DNA of 33,321 bases from Candidatus Rifleibacteriota bacterium (GTDB lineage Bacteria > Riflebacteria > Ozemobacteria > Ozemobacterales > Ozemobacteraceae), in assembly GCA_029564115.1 (NCBI GenBank), contig JAKQQP010000175.1:1-33321 (forward strand). Direction: 5' to 3'. Numbering within the stretch: the stretch's first letter is position 1; each line of letters starts with the position of its first letter. Positions 6,397 through 13,791 of the stretch are shown piece after piece. The notes under the pieces were generated by a model. It saw only the letters and a program-made list of their open reading frames with translations, was not told where the DNA came from and ran no database searches. The position numbers and the translations under genes are program-made.

Positions 6397-7464
6397 TCAG
6401 CCGTTATTGCTGTAAGCGGGCGTGGGGAACCATCGGGTTGTGCTGTTGGCAATCTTCACCAGCATCAGCATTACCGGGACTTCAACCAGCACGCCGACGA
6501 TTGTCGCCAGAGCCACCGGAGAAGTAGGACCAAAAAGAGCAATCGCAACTGCCACCGACAATTCAAAGAAGTTTGAAGCGCCAATCATGCCAGCTGGCGC
6601 GGCTACGTTATGCGGCAGCTTTAAAAGCATCGATGCAATATAAGCGATAAAAAAGATAAAAAAGGTTTGAATTGTTAAAGGAATCGCGATCAGCAGGATA
6701 TGCAGGGGGTTGTTGATAATTACATCACCCTGGAAAGAGAAGATGATGACCAGGGTCAGCAGTAGACCGGCGATGGTTATGTTGTTGAATTTTGGCAGGA
6801 AGGTTTCGTTGAGGTATTCCAGCCCATGCTTTTTGATAACGCGCATTCGGGTAATGACACCGAAAGTCAAAGGGATGACCACGAATAGAACCACGGACAA
6901 AATCAGGGTGTTCCATGGCACCGAAACGCCGGTTACTCCTAGAAGAAAAGCCACGATAGGAGTAAAGGCTACAAGAATGATCAGATCGTTAGTGGCAACC
7001 TGAACCACGGTGTATGCCGCATTGCCGTTGGTAAGGTAGCTCCAGACAAATACCATTGCAGTGCATGGAGCTGCACCGAGAAGCACCGCGCCAGCCAGAT
7101 AATCTTTCGCCAGATTTTCTGGAATGAGCGATTTAAAGACTACATAAAAAAAGAACGCAGCAATACCATACATGGTAAAAGGTTTGATCAGCCAGTTGGT
7201 AACCCAGGTTACAAGCAGGCCTTTCGGGTTTTTGCCGATATCCTTGACGCTCTGAAAATCGACTTTCATCATCATCGGGTAAATCATTACCCAGATTAGA
7301 ACTGCGACAGGTATCGATACATTGGCGTATTCGAGTTTACCGAGAAACTGCGGGATAAAAGACAAATACTTGCCAATAGCGATTCCTGCGGCCATGCACA
7401 AAACGACCCACAGGGTCAGGTATTTTTCAAAAAAGCCGATGCCGGGTTTAATATCTTCTGTCAT
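6397..7464 (-). CDS. acr3: Arsenite efflux transporter, ACR3 family
   Basis: This inner-membrane carrier of the BART superfamily exports trivalent arsenite using the proton gradient. At 355 residues with ten predicted membrane helices it has normal ACR3 length. The essential cysteine is in GAAPCTAMVFVWSYL (fourth helix), and the conserved glutamate is in ASNFFELSVAVAIALFG, followed by GVLVEVPVMLMLV. The ATG at 7464 has an AGGAG SD and lies 15 bases after the arsM stop. It is the last gene of the arsR-arsC-arsM-acr3 operon: ArsC makes arsenite from arsenate, and Acr3 removes it. ArsB of the other, unrelated family is excluded by the motifs. Confidence 0.95.
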   Translation of the reverse strand: MTEDIKPGIGFFEKYLTLWVVLCMAAGIAIGKYLSFIPQFLGKLEYANVSIPVAVLIWVMIYPMMMKVDFQSVKDIGKNPKGLLVTWVTNWLIKPFTMYGIAAFFFYVVFKSLIPENLAKDYLAGAVLLGAAPCTAMVFVWSYLTNGNAAYTVVQVATNDLIILVAFTPIVAFLLGVTGVSVPWNTLILSVVLFVVIPLTFGVITRMRVIKKHGLEYLNETFLPKFNNITIAGLLLTLVIIFSFQGDVIINNPLHILLIAIPLTIQTFFIFFIAYIASMLLKLPHNVAAPAGMIGASNFFELSVAVAIALFGPTSPVALATIVGVLVEVPVMLMLVKIANSTTRWFPTPAYSNNG

Positions 7465-7479
7465 TTTTTTCTCCTGTTT

Positions 7480-8265
7480 TCAGGGTTTTGTTGCCTTTAT
7501 ATTGGCTGAGCAAACGTATTTTTCAGCATCAGGAAACCAGGTTTTTATAAGCGTGCTACTTTCGGGCTTAAGTTCAATTCTGATTTCAGAAAATCCGGCT
7601 GTTCTGATAGCTTTTTCGAGAGTTTCAACCGAAACTGCGCCGGCAACACAACTGCACAATGCTTCACTGCTGTTCAGCATTTCTTCTGGAAATGGCTGCA
7701 AAGCGACGACATCTGAGATGGCAATTCTGCCACCCGCTTTGAGAACACGAAAGGCCTCGGCAAACACCTGAGCCTTTTCAGGAGAAAGATTTATTACACA
7801 ATTGGAAATAATTGCATCGACGCTGTTGTCGGCAACGGGCAGGTGCTCGATTTCGCCCAGTCTGAATTCCACGTTGGTCAAACTGGCTTTAGCAGCATTT
7901 TCTCTGGCTTTTGCGATCATTTCGGGGGTCATATCGACGCCGATGACTCGCCCGTTACTGCCAACCTGTCTGGCAGCCAGAAAGCAGTCAAAACCGCCGC
8001 CACTGCCAAGATCGAGAACTGTTTCTCCTGGCTTGAGGGTTGCAATGGTTTGCGGATTGCCGCAGCCCAGGCCGAGATTGGCACCTTCCGGAACAGTTGC
8101 CAGATCATCAGCCGTGTAACCCATTTTTTCTGAGATTGAAGGGTTTGCAGAAATTTCGGTGCACCACCCGCTATTTGAGCCACAACAGCTGCCACCATTT
8201 TTGGCAATCGAGCCATAGGTTTTAGCAACATTTTTTCTGATTTCAGCAAATTTTAATTCAGGCAT
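7480..8265 (-). CDS. arsM: Arsenite S-adenosylmethionine methyltransferase ArsM
   Basis: This cytoplasmic enzyme transfers methyl groups from SAM to As(III), giving methylated and finally volatile arsines. The 261-residue protein has the SAM-binding motif I VLDLGSGGGFD at about 83-93. Cysteines sit where ArsM needs them: Cys68 in GLGCGNP, Cys156 in ISNCVINLSPEK, and Cys206 in CSCVAGA, the three that bind arsenic. An extra Cys group (SCCGS, residues 26-30, and WC at 35) may hold the fourth conserved Cys. Its start overlaps the arsC stop by 8 bases. Having both methylation and efflux in one operon gives two parallel routes for arsenite. Confidence 0.95.
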   Translation of the reverse strand: MPELKFAEIRKNVAKTYGSIAKNGGSCCGSNSGWCTEISANPSISEKMGYTADDLATVPEGANLGLGCGNPQTIATLKPGETVLDLGSGGGFDCFLAARQVGSNGRVIGVDMTPEMIAKARENAAKASLTNVEFRLGEIEHLPVADNSVDAIISNCVINLSPEKAQVFAEAFRVLKAGGRIAISDVVALQPFPEEMLNSSEALCSCVAGAVSVETLEKAIRTAGFSEIRIELKPESSTLIKTWFPDAEKYVCSANIKATKP

Positions 8266-8692
8266 TGGGGAATAATCCTTTCAAATCTTTTTCAATGAAC
8301 ATTCTGATCTGATCACGAACTTTTCGATAACAATCGAGTTTTGCATCAACGTCGCTCTGTTCTTTTGCCATGGCCGGAGGATCGTCGAATGGAACGTGAA
8401 CGACCTTTGTTATGCCCGGAAAAATCGGGCAGCGTTCGTTGGCATTGCCGCATACGGTAACTACAAGGTCGAACCGCATATCAGGCAGCTCACCCAGCAG
8501 CTTTGAGGAATGTGAAGATATATCAACACCGGCTTCTTTCATGACCTGAATTGCATTCTGATTCATACCGTGTTTTTCAACACCGGCAGAAGACGCATCG
8601 AGCCAGTCGCCATGAAAATGTCTTGCCCAGCCCTCAGCCATCTGACTGCGGCATGAATTGCCTGTACATAGAAATAAGATTTTCTTTTTCAT
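8258..8692 (-). CDS. arsC: Arsenate reductase, low-molecular-weight phosphatase type
   Basis: This enzyme reduces arsenate to arsenite in the cytoplasm, most likely using thioredoxin. The 144-residue protein has the P-loop CTGNSCRS with nucleophile Cys9, then the redox pair Cys81 and Cys88 in VTVCGNANERCPIFPG. The conserved FDDP loop follows at 102-105. This Cys set marks the thioredoxin-linked class rather than the glutaredoxin-linked class. I start it at ATG 8692, which overlaps the arsR stop as ATGA; a GTG at 8704 is possible. Thioredoxin-like genes are present in the neighbouring operon. Confidence 0.95.
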   Translation of the reverse strand: MKKKILFLCTGNSCRSQMAEGWARHFHGDWLDASSAGVEKHGMNQNAIQVMKEAGVDISSHSSKLLGELPDMRFDLVVTVCGNANERCPIFPGITKVVHVPFDDPPAMAKEQSDVDAKLDCYRKVRDQIRMFIEKDLKGLFPNA

Positions 8693-9048
8693 TTTTTTAA
8701 GCACCCCTTGGCTTTACAGCCATTGCCTAAAATTTGCCTCATTTTGAGGATGTCAGAATTTAAGTCCTTTTCATTCAGACTGCTCTCAAACAATTGCAGC
8801 CAGTATTTGATTTTTTTGTCCTGACGATTGAGTGAAAAGAAAACCCACCTGCTTTCTTTTCGCTCTTTGATAAGGCCTGACTCGCAGAGGATAGATGTAT
8901 GTCTTGAAATTGTGGGCGCAGAAAATCCAAATAATTCGGCAAAATAACACGAACAGATTTCGTCGTAACTGAGCAACAAAAGAAAGATTCGTAATCTGGT
9001 CAGATCAGAAAGCGCTTTGATCTTTTTCAAAGTATTTGCAAGAGTCAT
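8689..9048 (-). CDS. arsR: ArsR/SmtB-family repressor
   Basis: This is a winged-helix metalloregulator of 119 residues and the first gene of the arsenic operon. It shows KALSDLTRLRIFLLLLS, the recognition region FSAPTISRHTSILCESGLI and a wing ESRWVFFSLN. The usual arsenic site ELCVCDL is replaced by DEICSCYF, with Cys32 and Cys34. Two more cysteines close the protein (CKAKGC, 111 and 116), so As(III) could be held by N- plus C-terminal thiols. It should repress its own operon by binding the AT-rich repeats just upstream and release DNA when arsenite binds. The ATG at 9048 has AAGGA about 10 bases upstream. Confidence 0.9.
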   Translation of the reverse strand: MTLANTLKKIKALSDLTRLRIFLLLLSYDEICSCYFAELFGFSAPTISRHTSILCESGLIKERKESRWVFFSLNRQDKKIKYWLQLFESSLNEKDLNSDILKMRQILGNGCKAKGCLKK

Positions 9049-9060
9049 TTTGACTATTCC

Positions 9061-9091
9061 TTAATTAGTTAATTAGCTAACTGACTTAGAT
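9061..9091 (-). promoter_or_regulatory. Candidate ArsR operator upstream of arsR
   Basis: Just before arsR lie a tandem TTAATTAG TTAATTAG (9061-9076), the palindrome TTAGCTAA (9073-9080) and arms AGTTA/TAACT (9067-9071, 9078-9082). AT-rich dyads of this kind are typical ArsR/SmtB sites. A possible -10 TATTAT on the minus strand (about 9090-9095) adjoins them, so binding would block transcription. No clear -35 was found. Confidence 0.5.
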
Positions 9092-9184
9092 AATAGCAAA
9101 AAAATAATTCGGTAGCCAGAGGTTTCACAAAATACCGCAGGCAGTTTTTCATAGAGCCATTTTCGCTTTGACAAAACTTCGAAG

Positions 9185-9203
9185 TCAGCCCATGACGGGC
9201 TGA
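9185..9203 (-). terminator. Hairpin after the ArsG-like gene, probable terminator
   Basis: TCAGCCC and GGGCTGA form a perfect 7-base stem with a 5-base loop, 10 bases after the stop codon of the ArsG-like gene. On the minus strand it is followed by a weak T-rich stretch (GTTTTG), so termination may be partial. It separates the two tandem arsenic operons. Confidence 0.5.
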
Positions 9204-9212
9204 AGTGCTCTG

Positions 9213-9905
9213 CTATGCCAGAAGCATGATTCCATAAACGTAAGCGAGGCTGTAATAAATACCGACCAGAATGAAAATTATTCCGGTTGCGGTTCTGACG
9301 AAATATTCTACCTTGTTCAGGCTGTTAAAGGCTTTTCCAAGCCATTGGCTGCCAAATGCGATGAGAAAGGCGAAAATAACCACGGGAATAGCCGTAGCAA
9401 CACCATATACCAGCGGAATAAGTGCTGTCGAACCGCTTTTTGCCGCCAGTGGAATAAGCCCGCCAAAAAACAGACCGGCCGAAACCGGGCAAAATGATAG
9501 CGCAAAAAGTATGCCGAGCGGGAAAGCATAGAGCATGCCGTGTTGTTGAGCCTTCTTTTGAATGCTTTCACCGGCCATATGTATGCTGATTCCGCTGCCA
9601 ATAAGACCGAGAAGGATCATGCCGAGAAGTATCAACAACGGCCCGAGAATTTCATTGAGGTATTTTTGCAGAAAACGCGATAACTCGCCGCTCGCCAGCA
9701 AGCCTGCTGATAGAAGTGCGCCGAGAACTACATAGGTAATTGTGCGACCGGCAGTATAAAGAAGACCAGAGCTGATTACGGTGGTTTTGCTGTGCATTTG
9801 CCGGCCAATAAATGAAATTGCCGCAACGTTCGATGCCAGCGGGCAAGGACTTATCGCGGTCATAATGCCAAGCCAGGCTGCAGAAGAAATACTTATCCAG
9901 TCCAT
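9213..9905 (-). CDS. arsG: ArsG-like / CcdA-type integral membrane protein
   Basis: This 230-residue protein has six to seven membrane helices. It carries AISPCPLASNVAAISFIGRQ near the start (Cys21) and ALSFCPVSAGLFFGGLIPL in the middle (Cys139). These are hallmarks of the ArsG family, annotated as exporters of aromatic aminoarsenicals. The same two Cys-Pro sites define the CcdA/DsbD fold, which moves electrons across the membrane from cytoplasmic thioredoxin to exported thiol proteins. It starts one base after the ArsF-like stop and is the last gene of the arsR2 operon. Export and electron transfer both fit the sequence. Confidence 0.8.
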   Translation of the reverse strand: MDWISISSAAWLGIMTAISPCPLASNVAAISFIGRQMHSKTTVISSGLLYTAGRTITYVVLGALLSAGLLASGELSRFLQKYLNEILGPLLILLGMILLGLIGSGISIHMAGESIQKKAQQHGMLYAFPLGILFALSFCPVSAGLFFGGLIPLAAKSGSTALIPLVYGVATAIPVVIFAFLIAFGSQWLGKAFNSLNKVEYFVRTATGIIFILVGIYYSLAYVYGIMLLA

Positions 9906-9906
9906 T

Positions 9907-10407
9907 TCATGCTCCGGTAACTTTTGTCAGTGCTTTGTTCAAAGCCGCTTTTACATAAGCATCGAACTCAGCCGGTTTTTCGATCAATGTCCAGACCTCA
10001 TCAAGTTTTTCAAATTCGATTATTTCATTGTTCTGCATGACCGAAACAACAATACAGCTCGCCACAACATCAAATTGCCTGGCTAGAAGCTCGTTTTCCT
10101 GGAAATTTACGTCTTCCCAGAGAACGGTGTCGTTATTTTTTGCTTCGGCGAAATCTTTTTCTACGATTTCTTGCGCCCTTGATTCAATGTCGTTGCAGGT
10201 AACACAGCGGAATGTGCTGTGCATATAAAAGATTTTTACAACCTTTTTACCATCTGCAAGATTATTGCTGCTGGCTAACGTTGTGTCGCCATTCACCGCA
10301 ACCTTTGGCAGCGCATTGTGCTTGCCGAGTGAAAACCCGATCGTTATCAGCACAAATGCGAGCAAAAGATTTGTGATCAGCTTTTTATGTTTTTCTGCCA
10401 GCGTCAT
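9907..10407 (-). CDS. arsF: ArsF-like membrane-anchored thiol protein
   Basis: This 166-residue protein has one N-terminal membrane helix (about 10-27, LITNLLLAFVLITIGFSLG), which probably anchors it with the rest facing the periplasm. The globular part has a thioredoxin-like start (VVKIFYMHSTFRCVTCNDIE) with Cys68-x-x-Cys71, and a third Cys at 118. The pattern matches the ArsF family, which is paired with ArsE and ArsG in resistance to nitro-aromatic arsenicals such as roxarsone. It ends one base before the ArsG-like start and begins 5 bases after the exported thioredoxin gene. The exact reaction is not established from sequence. Confidence 0.78.
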   Translation of the reverse strand: MTLAEKHKKLITNLLLAFVLITIGFSLGKHNALPKVAVNGDTTLASSNNLADGKKVVKIFYMHSTFRCVTCNDIESRAQEIVEKDFAEAKNNDTVLWEDVNFQENELLARQFDVVASCIVVSVMQNNEIIEFEKLDEVWTLIEKPAEFDAYVKAALNKALTKVTGA

Positions 10408-10412
10408 TGCAA

Positions 10413-10964
10413 CTATTCCCCTGAAGCGTTGTCAGTAGTGGTTGCTGCTGCTGTGGGTTCGTCGGTGGGGGCAATAATCTTCTCGGTTTCGCTGGCAGCA
10501 ATGCTCGTTTGAGGCAACAGCCCCAGTTCGTTGAACTTATTAACTATGTCATTTTCAGAAATGAAGCCAACGTTGCGAAAAACTTCTTTGCCTTCTTTGT
10601 CTAAAAAAACCTGGGTTGGGATTGACTGAATGTTGTGACTTCTCGCAAACAACTGATTTTCTTGCACCCACACATCGATAAATTCAGTGATAAATTTATC
10701 AGCATGTTTTTCTTTGCAGGAATCAAGAACTGGTTCCATTGCCTTGCAGGCTTTGCACTGTTTTGATCCGAAATCGATGAGCTTCGGCAACGAAATAGCA
10801 GTCGTGGCAGAAGCGGCTTCAGAAATATCAGCAGAAGCGTCTGCGGGAATCGTTTGCGATGCAACTGCTGTTTCGGCATCGTTAGAAGCGCAACAGGAAT
10901 TGCTGCTGTTGCTGAACACCAACATGGCGATAAAGCACATAATTAACAGGCCAATTTTTTTCAT
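10413..10964 (-). CDS. Exported thioredoxin-domain protein
   Basis: This 183-residue protein has an N-terminal export signal (KKIGLLIMCFIAMLVFS), then an Ala/Ser/Thr-rich linker and a thioredoxin fold. The active site is KQCKACKAMEP with Cys70 and Cys73, and the cis-proline is in SIPTQVFLDKEGKEVFRNVG. The Cys-Cys after the signal (residues 24-25) is not a good lipobox, so the protein may be periplasmic or anchored by its signal. The C-terminus is again a low-complexity Ala/Thr-rich tail (about 45 residues). It is a likely partner of the ArsF- and ArsG-like proteins, taking electrons through the membrane protein. SD GGAG precedes the ATG. Confidence 0.88.
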   Translation of the reverse strand: MKKIGLLIMCFIAMLVFSNSSNSCCASNDAETAVASQTIPADASADISEAASATTAISLPKLIDFGSKQCKACKAMEPVLDSCKEKHADKFITEFIDVWVQENQLFARSHNIQSIPTQVFLDKEGKEVFRNVGFISENDIVNKFNELGLLPQTSIAASETEKIIAPTDEPTAAATTTDNASGE

Positions 10965-10988
10965 GATTATTTCTCCATTTCAGCCGTC

Positions 10989-11360
10989 TTATTTGAGTAA
11001 TTCGCAGGCCTTGTCATAGACGATCTTGAGAGTTGCTTCTGCTGGCGCCGACTTGCCTTTTTCGAGACCAAGCCCGGTTATCGTTATGTGTTTGAATTCA
11101 TTCACTGATACGGCCTGCAGGGTTTTCGCGGCACAGTTAAGCGGGCAGCCATCGATAACGAGAATGCTGTCGGCACCTTCTGCCGACTTTACGAAACCGC
11201 TTATTCTGGCACCGACGCCGGCCAGACAGAACATAGCGCCCTTCTTTTCTCTGCTGAGTCTGCGGGCGGTCAAATCTGCCAGTTCGCCAACGTCTGCAGC
11301 TCCGCTGCAGGCTACGATCAATGTCGGGCTACTTCCACATGCACAGGTAATTCCACTCAT
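10989..11360 (-). CDS. Putative zinc-binding DGC-domain protein
   Basis: This 123-residue cytoplasmic protein is named after its DGC motif, seen here as VIDGCPLNCAAKT (Cys72 and Cys76). Other conserved cysteines are Cys18 in LIVACSGAADVGELAD and Cys45 in AMFCLAGVGARISG; the N-terminus adds CAC at 6-8. The family is thought to bind zinc or another soft metal, but its function is unknown. It often lies near redox and metalloid genes. It begins 3 bases after the Fe-S protein gene and 24 bases before the exported thioredoxin gene, so it is clearly in the operon. Confidence 0.82.
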   Translation of the reverse strand: MSGITCACGSSPTLIVACSGAADVGELADLTARRLSREKKGAMFCLAGVGARISGFVKSAEGADSILVIDGCPLNCAAKTLQAVSVNEFKHITITGLGLEKGKSAPAEATLKIVYDKACELLK

Positions 11361-11363
11361 TTT

Positions 11364-11651
11364 TCAATCTCCATGGTTGTTACAGGAACATTTGCATACG
11401 GCATTTCCCGATTTGTTGTTATCGGGCGCATATATCCCGATCAAAGCAGCCAGATCAGGGTGGCAGCAACGACCTTTGGGGTTAAGCTCAGCGCAACGAT
11501 TGCCAATTCCGGCACCGGTTGCCTTTTGCAACTTTGCTATGGTCGATGCTCCGCCCAAAATTGCCGTCACAACCTCACCCTTTTTTACCTGACTGCAGAA
11601 ACATACGGTTTCATCGTCTGATACGGCTTTCCAGTCGATATGCGGTTTCAC
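11364..11651 (-). CDS. BFD-like [2Fe-2S] protein
   Basis: This 95-residue protein has the cysteine layout of the BFD-type [2Fe-2S] domain: CFCSQVKKGEVV (Cys17, Cys19), then IGNRCAELNPKGRCC (Cys53, Cys62, with Cys63 extra). Such domains pass single electrons to or from reductases. After the domain comes a second Cys cluster at the very end (CKCSC, 86-90), which could bind a soft metal or arsenite. It starts with GTG at 11651 behind AAGGA. It lies between the small thioredoxin and the DGC gene, so it could feed electrons into organoarsenical reduction; that is inference. Confidence 0.85.
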   Translation of the reverse strand: MKPHIDWKAVSDDETVCFCSQVKKGEVVTAILGGASTIAKLQKATGAGIGNRCAELNPKGRCCHPDLAALIGIYAPDNNKSGNAVCKCSCNNHGD

Positions 11652-11662
11652 CGAAAATATCC

Positions 11663-11893
11663 TTATTTTAGAAGTTTCTTGATGTCTTCAACAGAAGGAA
11701 CTTTGCCGGCAACTTTAACATTGCCGTCAACTGCCAGGGCCGGGGTCAGCATGACGCCAAAACTCATGATGTCGTTGATGTCAGTTACTTTCACCATTTC
11801 ATAATCCAGGCCAAGCTCTTTAGCGGCTTTTTCGGCTTCTTCAGCCAGTTTATGACATTTTGCGCAACCGGTTCCAAGAATTTGAATTTTCAT
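11663..11893 (-). CDS. Small thioredoxin-like protein (CxxC, 76 aa)
   Basis: This is a cytoplasmic mini-thioredoxin of the family found next to ArsP-type permeases. The active site is LGTGCAKCHKL with Cys10 and Cys13; a cis-proline follows in VMLTPALAVDGNVKVAGKVP. At 76 residues it is complete for this family. The ATG at 11893 has AGGAG 6 bases upstream, and the permease gene ends 15 bases before. It could donate electrons to the ArsG-like membrane protein or to ArsC. In position it may stand in for the ArsE partner of ArsF/ArsG, but I cannot confirm homology. Confidence 0.88.
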   Translation of the reverse strand: MKIQILGTGCAKCHKLAEEAEKAAKELGLDYEMVKVTDINDIMSFGVMLTPALAVDGNVKVAGKVPSVEDIKKLLK

Positions 11894-11908
11894 ATATCTT
11901 TCTCCTGT

Positions 11909-13213
11909 TTAGTTAAAAATAGTTCCGTAAAGTATGCCAAAAATCGTTGAGAACACCACGACCAGCGAGACAAAGGCCGCAGTTTTCTTCGGCCCAAGCA
12001 CGGTGTTGATAACCAGCATATTAGGCAGGCTGAGTGCCGGACCTGCCAGAAGTAGTGCCAGTGCCGGACCGTTGCCCATACCGCTGCCGATAAGCCCCTG
12101 CAGAATAGGCACTTCGGTAAGGGTCGCAAAATACATGAAAGCGCCAACTACAGCGGCAAAAAAGTTGGCACCGATAGAGTTGCCACCCACCAGGCTTGAA
12201 ATCCATTCTGATGGTATCAAGCCTTCATGGCCAACCCGGCCAAGCAATACACCGGCGGTGATAACACCAAATAACAACAGGGGCAGAATCTGCTTGGCAA
12301 AGAAATATGAAGAAGAGAACCAGTCGGCCATTTCGCCATCGTCCGTGCTGGTGAAAAGAGTGAGGCCCATGGTTCCGACAGTAAAAGCGATAAGAGGTTC
12401 TGACGGGTAAAGATAGCCAGCGATCGCAACTGCCGCACCGGTTATGATGGCTTTCCATGCCTTGAGGCCAAACCAGGCGACGAGCATTACGCCAAGCGCT
12501 ACCGCAGAAATTGATGTTAAAGCCCATTTGGCACCATAAATCGCTGCCCACAAACCTTCAGTGGCAGATGGTTTTCCCCAGTTTGCAAAAACCAGAATAA
12601 AAACCATTGAAGCGAAATACAGCGAATCCTGCCATAATGCCCTTTTAATTTCCGGCTCAGGCATCATCATCTGAGCTGCTGCTTTTGCTTCTTCTTCTTT
12701 GAGAAACAGAAGGTGCATTATATAGCCGATGATAACGCTCATGATAACTGCGCCGACGGCACGGGCGATGCCCAGTTCGGGGCCAAGAATACGAGCAGTC
12801 AAAACAATGGCAAGAACATTTATTGCCGGCCCTGAATACAAAAACGCACAGGCCGGGCCAAGACCGGCACCCATTTTATAAATACCCGAAAACAAAGGCA
12901 GAATGGTGCAGGAGCAAACGGCAAGAATTGTTCCTGAAACTGCAGCTACGCCATAGGCAAGAACTTTGTTGGCTTTGGCTCCGAGATACTTCATGACTGA
13001 AGCCTGACTGACAAAAACACCAATGGCACCAGCGATAAAAAATGCTGGTATCAGACAAAGCAGCACGTGTTCCTGTGCATACCATTTTACCAGGTGAAAA
13101 GCCTCAAGAATTGCATTGTCGAATCTTGGTGTGCCAACCGGCAGGTAGTAGCAGATAAGAAATACAACTGTGATAGTGAGAAAGCTTTTCCATTCCTGTT
13201 TCCAGTAGTTCAT
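11909..13213 (-). CDS. Permease, ArsP/DUF318 family
   Basis: This 434-residue inner-membrane protein has about ten membrane helices. The first part has the family signature AVCSCTILPLFSGIYKMGAG (Cys100, Cys102) followed by PACAFLYSGPAINVLAIVL, and the second half has a matching PALALLLAGPALSLPNML, reflecting the internal repeat. Members export trivalent organoarsenicals such as methylarsenite; the Cys pair is the likely binding site. A charged cytoplasmic loop (KEEEAKAAAQ...) lies between the halves. It starts 2 bases after arsR2 behind GGAGG, so it is under the same arsenic-responsive control. Which substrate it carries cannot be read from sequence. Confidence 0.9.
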   Translation of the reverse strand: MNYWKQEWKSFLTITVVFLICYYLPVGTPRFDNAILEAFHLVKWYAQEHVLLCLIPAFFIAGAIGVFVSQASVMKYLGAKANKVLAYGVAAVSGTILAVCSCTILPLFSGIYKMGAGLGPACAFLYSGPAINVLAIVLTARILGPELGIARAVGAVIMSVIIGYIMHLLFLKEEEAKAAAQMMMPEPEIKRALWQDSLYFASMVFILVFANWGKPSATEGLWAAIYGAKWALTSISAVALGVMLVAWFGLKAWKAIITGAAVAIAGYLYPSEPLIAFTVGTMGLTLFTSTDDGEMADWFSSSYFFAKQILPLLLFGVITAGVLLGRVGHEGLIPSEWISSLVGGNSIGANFFAAVVGAFMYFATLTEVPILQGLIGSGMGNGPALALLLAGPALSLPNMLVINTVLGPKKTAAFVSLVVVFSTIFGILYGTIFN

Positions 13214-13215
13214 TT

Positions 13216-13578
13216 TCAGGCCTCCGCGTTTGTTTTAACAACAGGTTTGACAATGTGTTCTGTGAGCATTTTGGCTTTTGCGTGCGTAGCAGCAGCAATT
13301 TCATTGCCTATACAGGCAATGAAATCCGGCAGGCATTTCATTTTAAGTCGGTAAAAAACCTGCTGTCCCCGCTTTTCATCTGCAACGATCCCGGCATTTT
13401 TCAATACCAGCAGGTGCTTTGAAATTGTCGAGAAATCGACCTTTACTGCATCAACAAATTCGCAGACGCACTTTTCTCCACGTGCGAGTTCTTCAACGAT
13501 AAACAGGCGCGTAGTGTGAGCCAGTGCCTTTAAAACAAGCGCTTTGCTTTCAATAAGACTTTTTTGATGTTCCAGCAT
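13216..13578 (-). CDS. arsR: ArsR/SmtB-family repressor of the second operon
   Basis: This 120-residue winged-helix regulator carries the classic metalloid site EKCVCEFVD (Cys37, Cys39) at the start of the DNA-binding helix region, then VDFSTISKHLLVLKNAGIVA and the wing GQQVFYRLK. Cys82 and Cys89 in KCLPDFIACIG are additional candidate ligands. I start it at ATG 13578, 5 bases after AAGG; an in-frame TTG lies at 13590. A perfect 9-base inverted repeat 18 bases upstream is the likely operator. It is first in an eight-gene operon. Confidence 0.92.
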   Translation of the reverse strand: MLEHQKSLIESKALVLKALAHTTRLFIVEELARGEKCVCEFVDAVKVDFSTISKHLLVLKNAGIVADEKRGQQVFYRLKMKCLPDFIACIGNEIAAATHAKAKMLTEHIVKPVVKTNAEA

Positions 13579-13596
13579 ATTTACCTTCAATTATTA

Positions 13597-13620
13597 TTGG
13601 CTATTTGGCATAATAGCCAA
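13597..13620 (-). promoter_or_regulatory. ArsR operator, 9-base perfect inverted repeat
   Basis: TTGGCTATT (13597-13605), six bases, AATAGCCAA (13612-13620): a perfect dyad directly in front of arsR2. Its size and position fit an ArsR/SmtB dimer site. No other gene shares this gap nearby; the next gene on the other side ends at 13792. Confidence 0.75.
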
Positions 13621-13791
13621 ATAAGATATAGATGTCAAGATGTTGAAGTCGTTACGCAAAAAGGAAATTCACACATGTCGGGTTGGTTGTAGGCCTGAAA
13701 AATTGGTTTGCCGATCAGCAGACAGGCAAATTTTGGGTGCGGCCGTTGAATATAGTAACTTCTCGATGGGGCTAAATAATGGCTTTTTTTG

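Noticed and set aside
6188..6415. 75-codon plus-strand frame before acr3
   Set aside because: It overlaps the acr3 end on the other strand and has no SD or family features.
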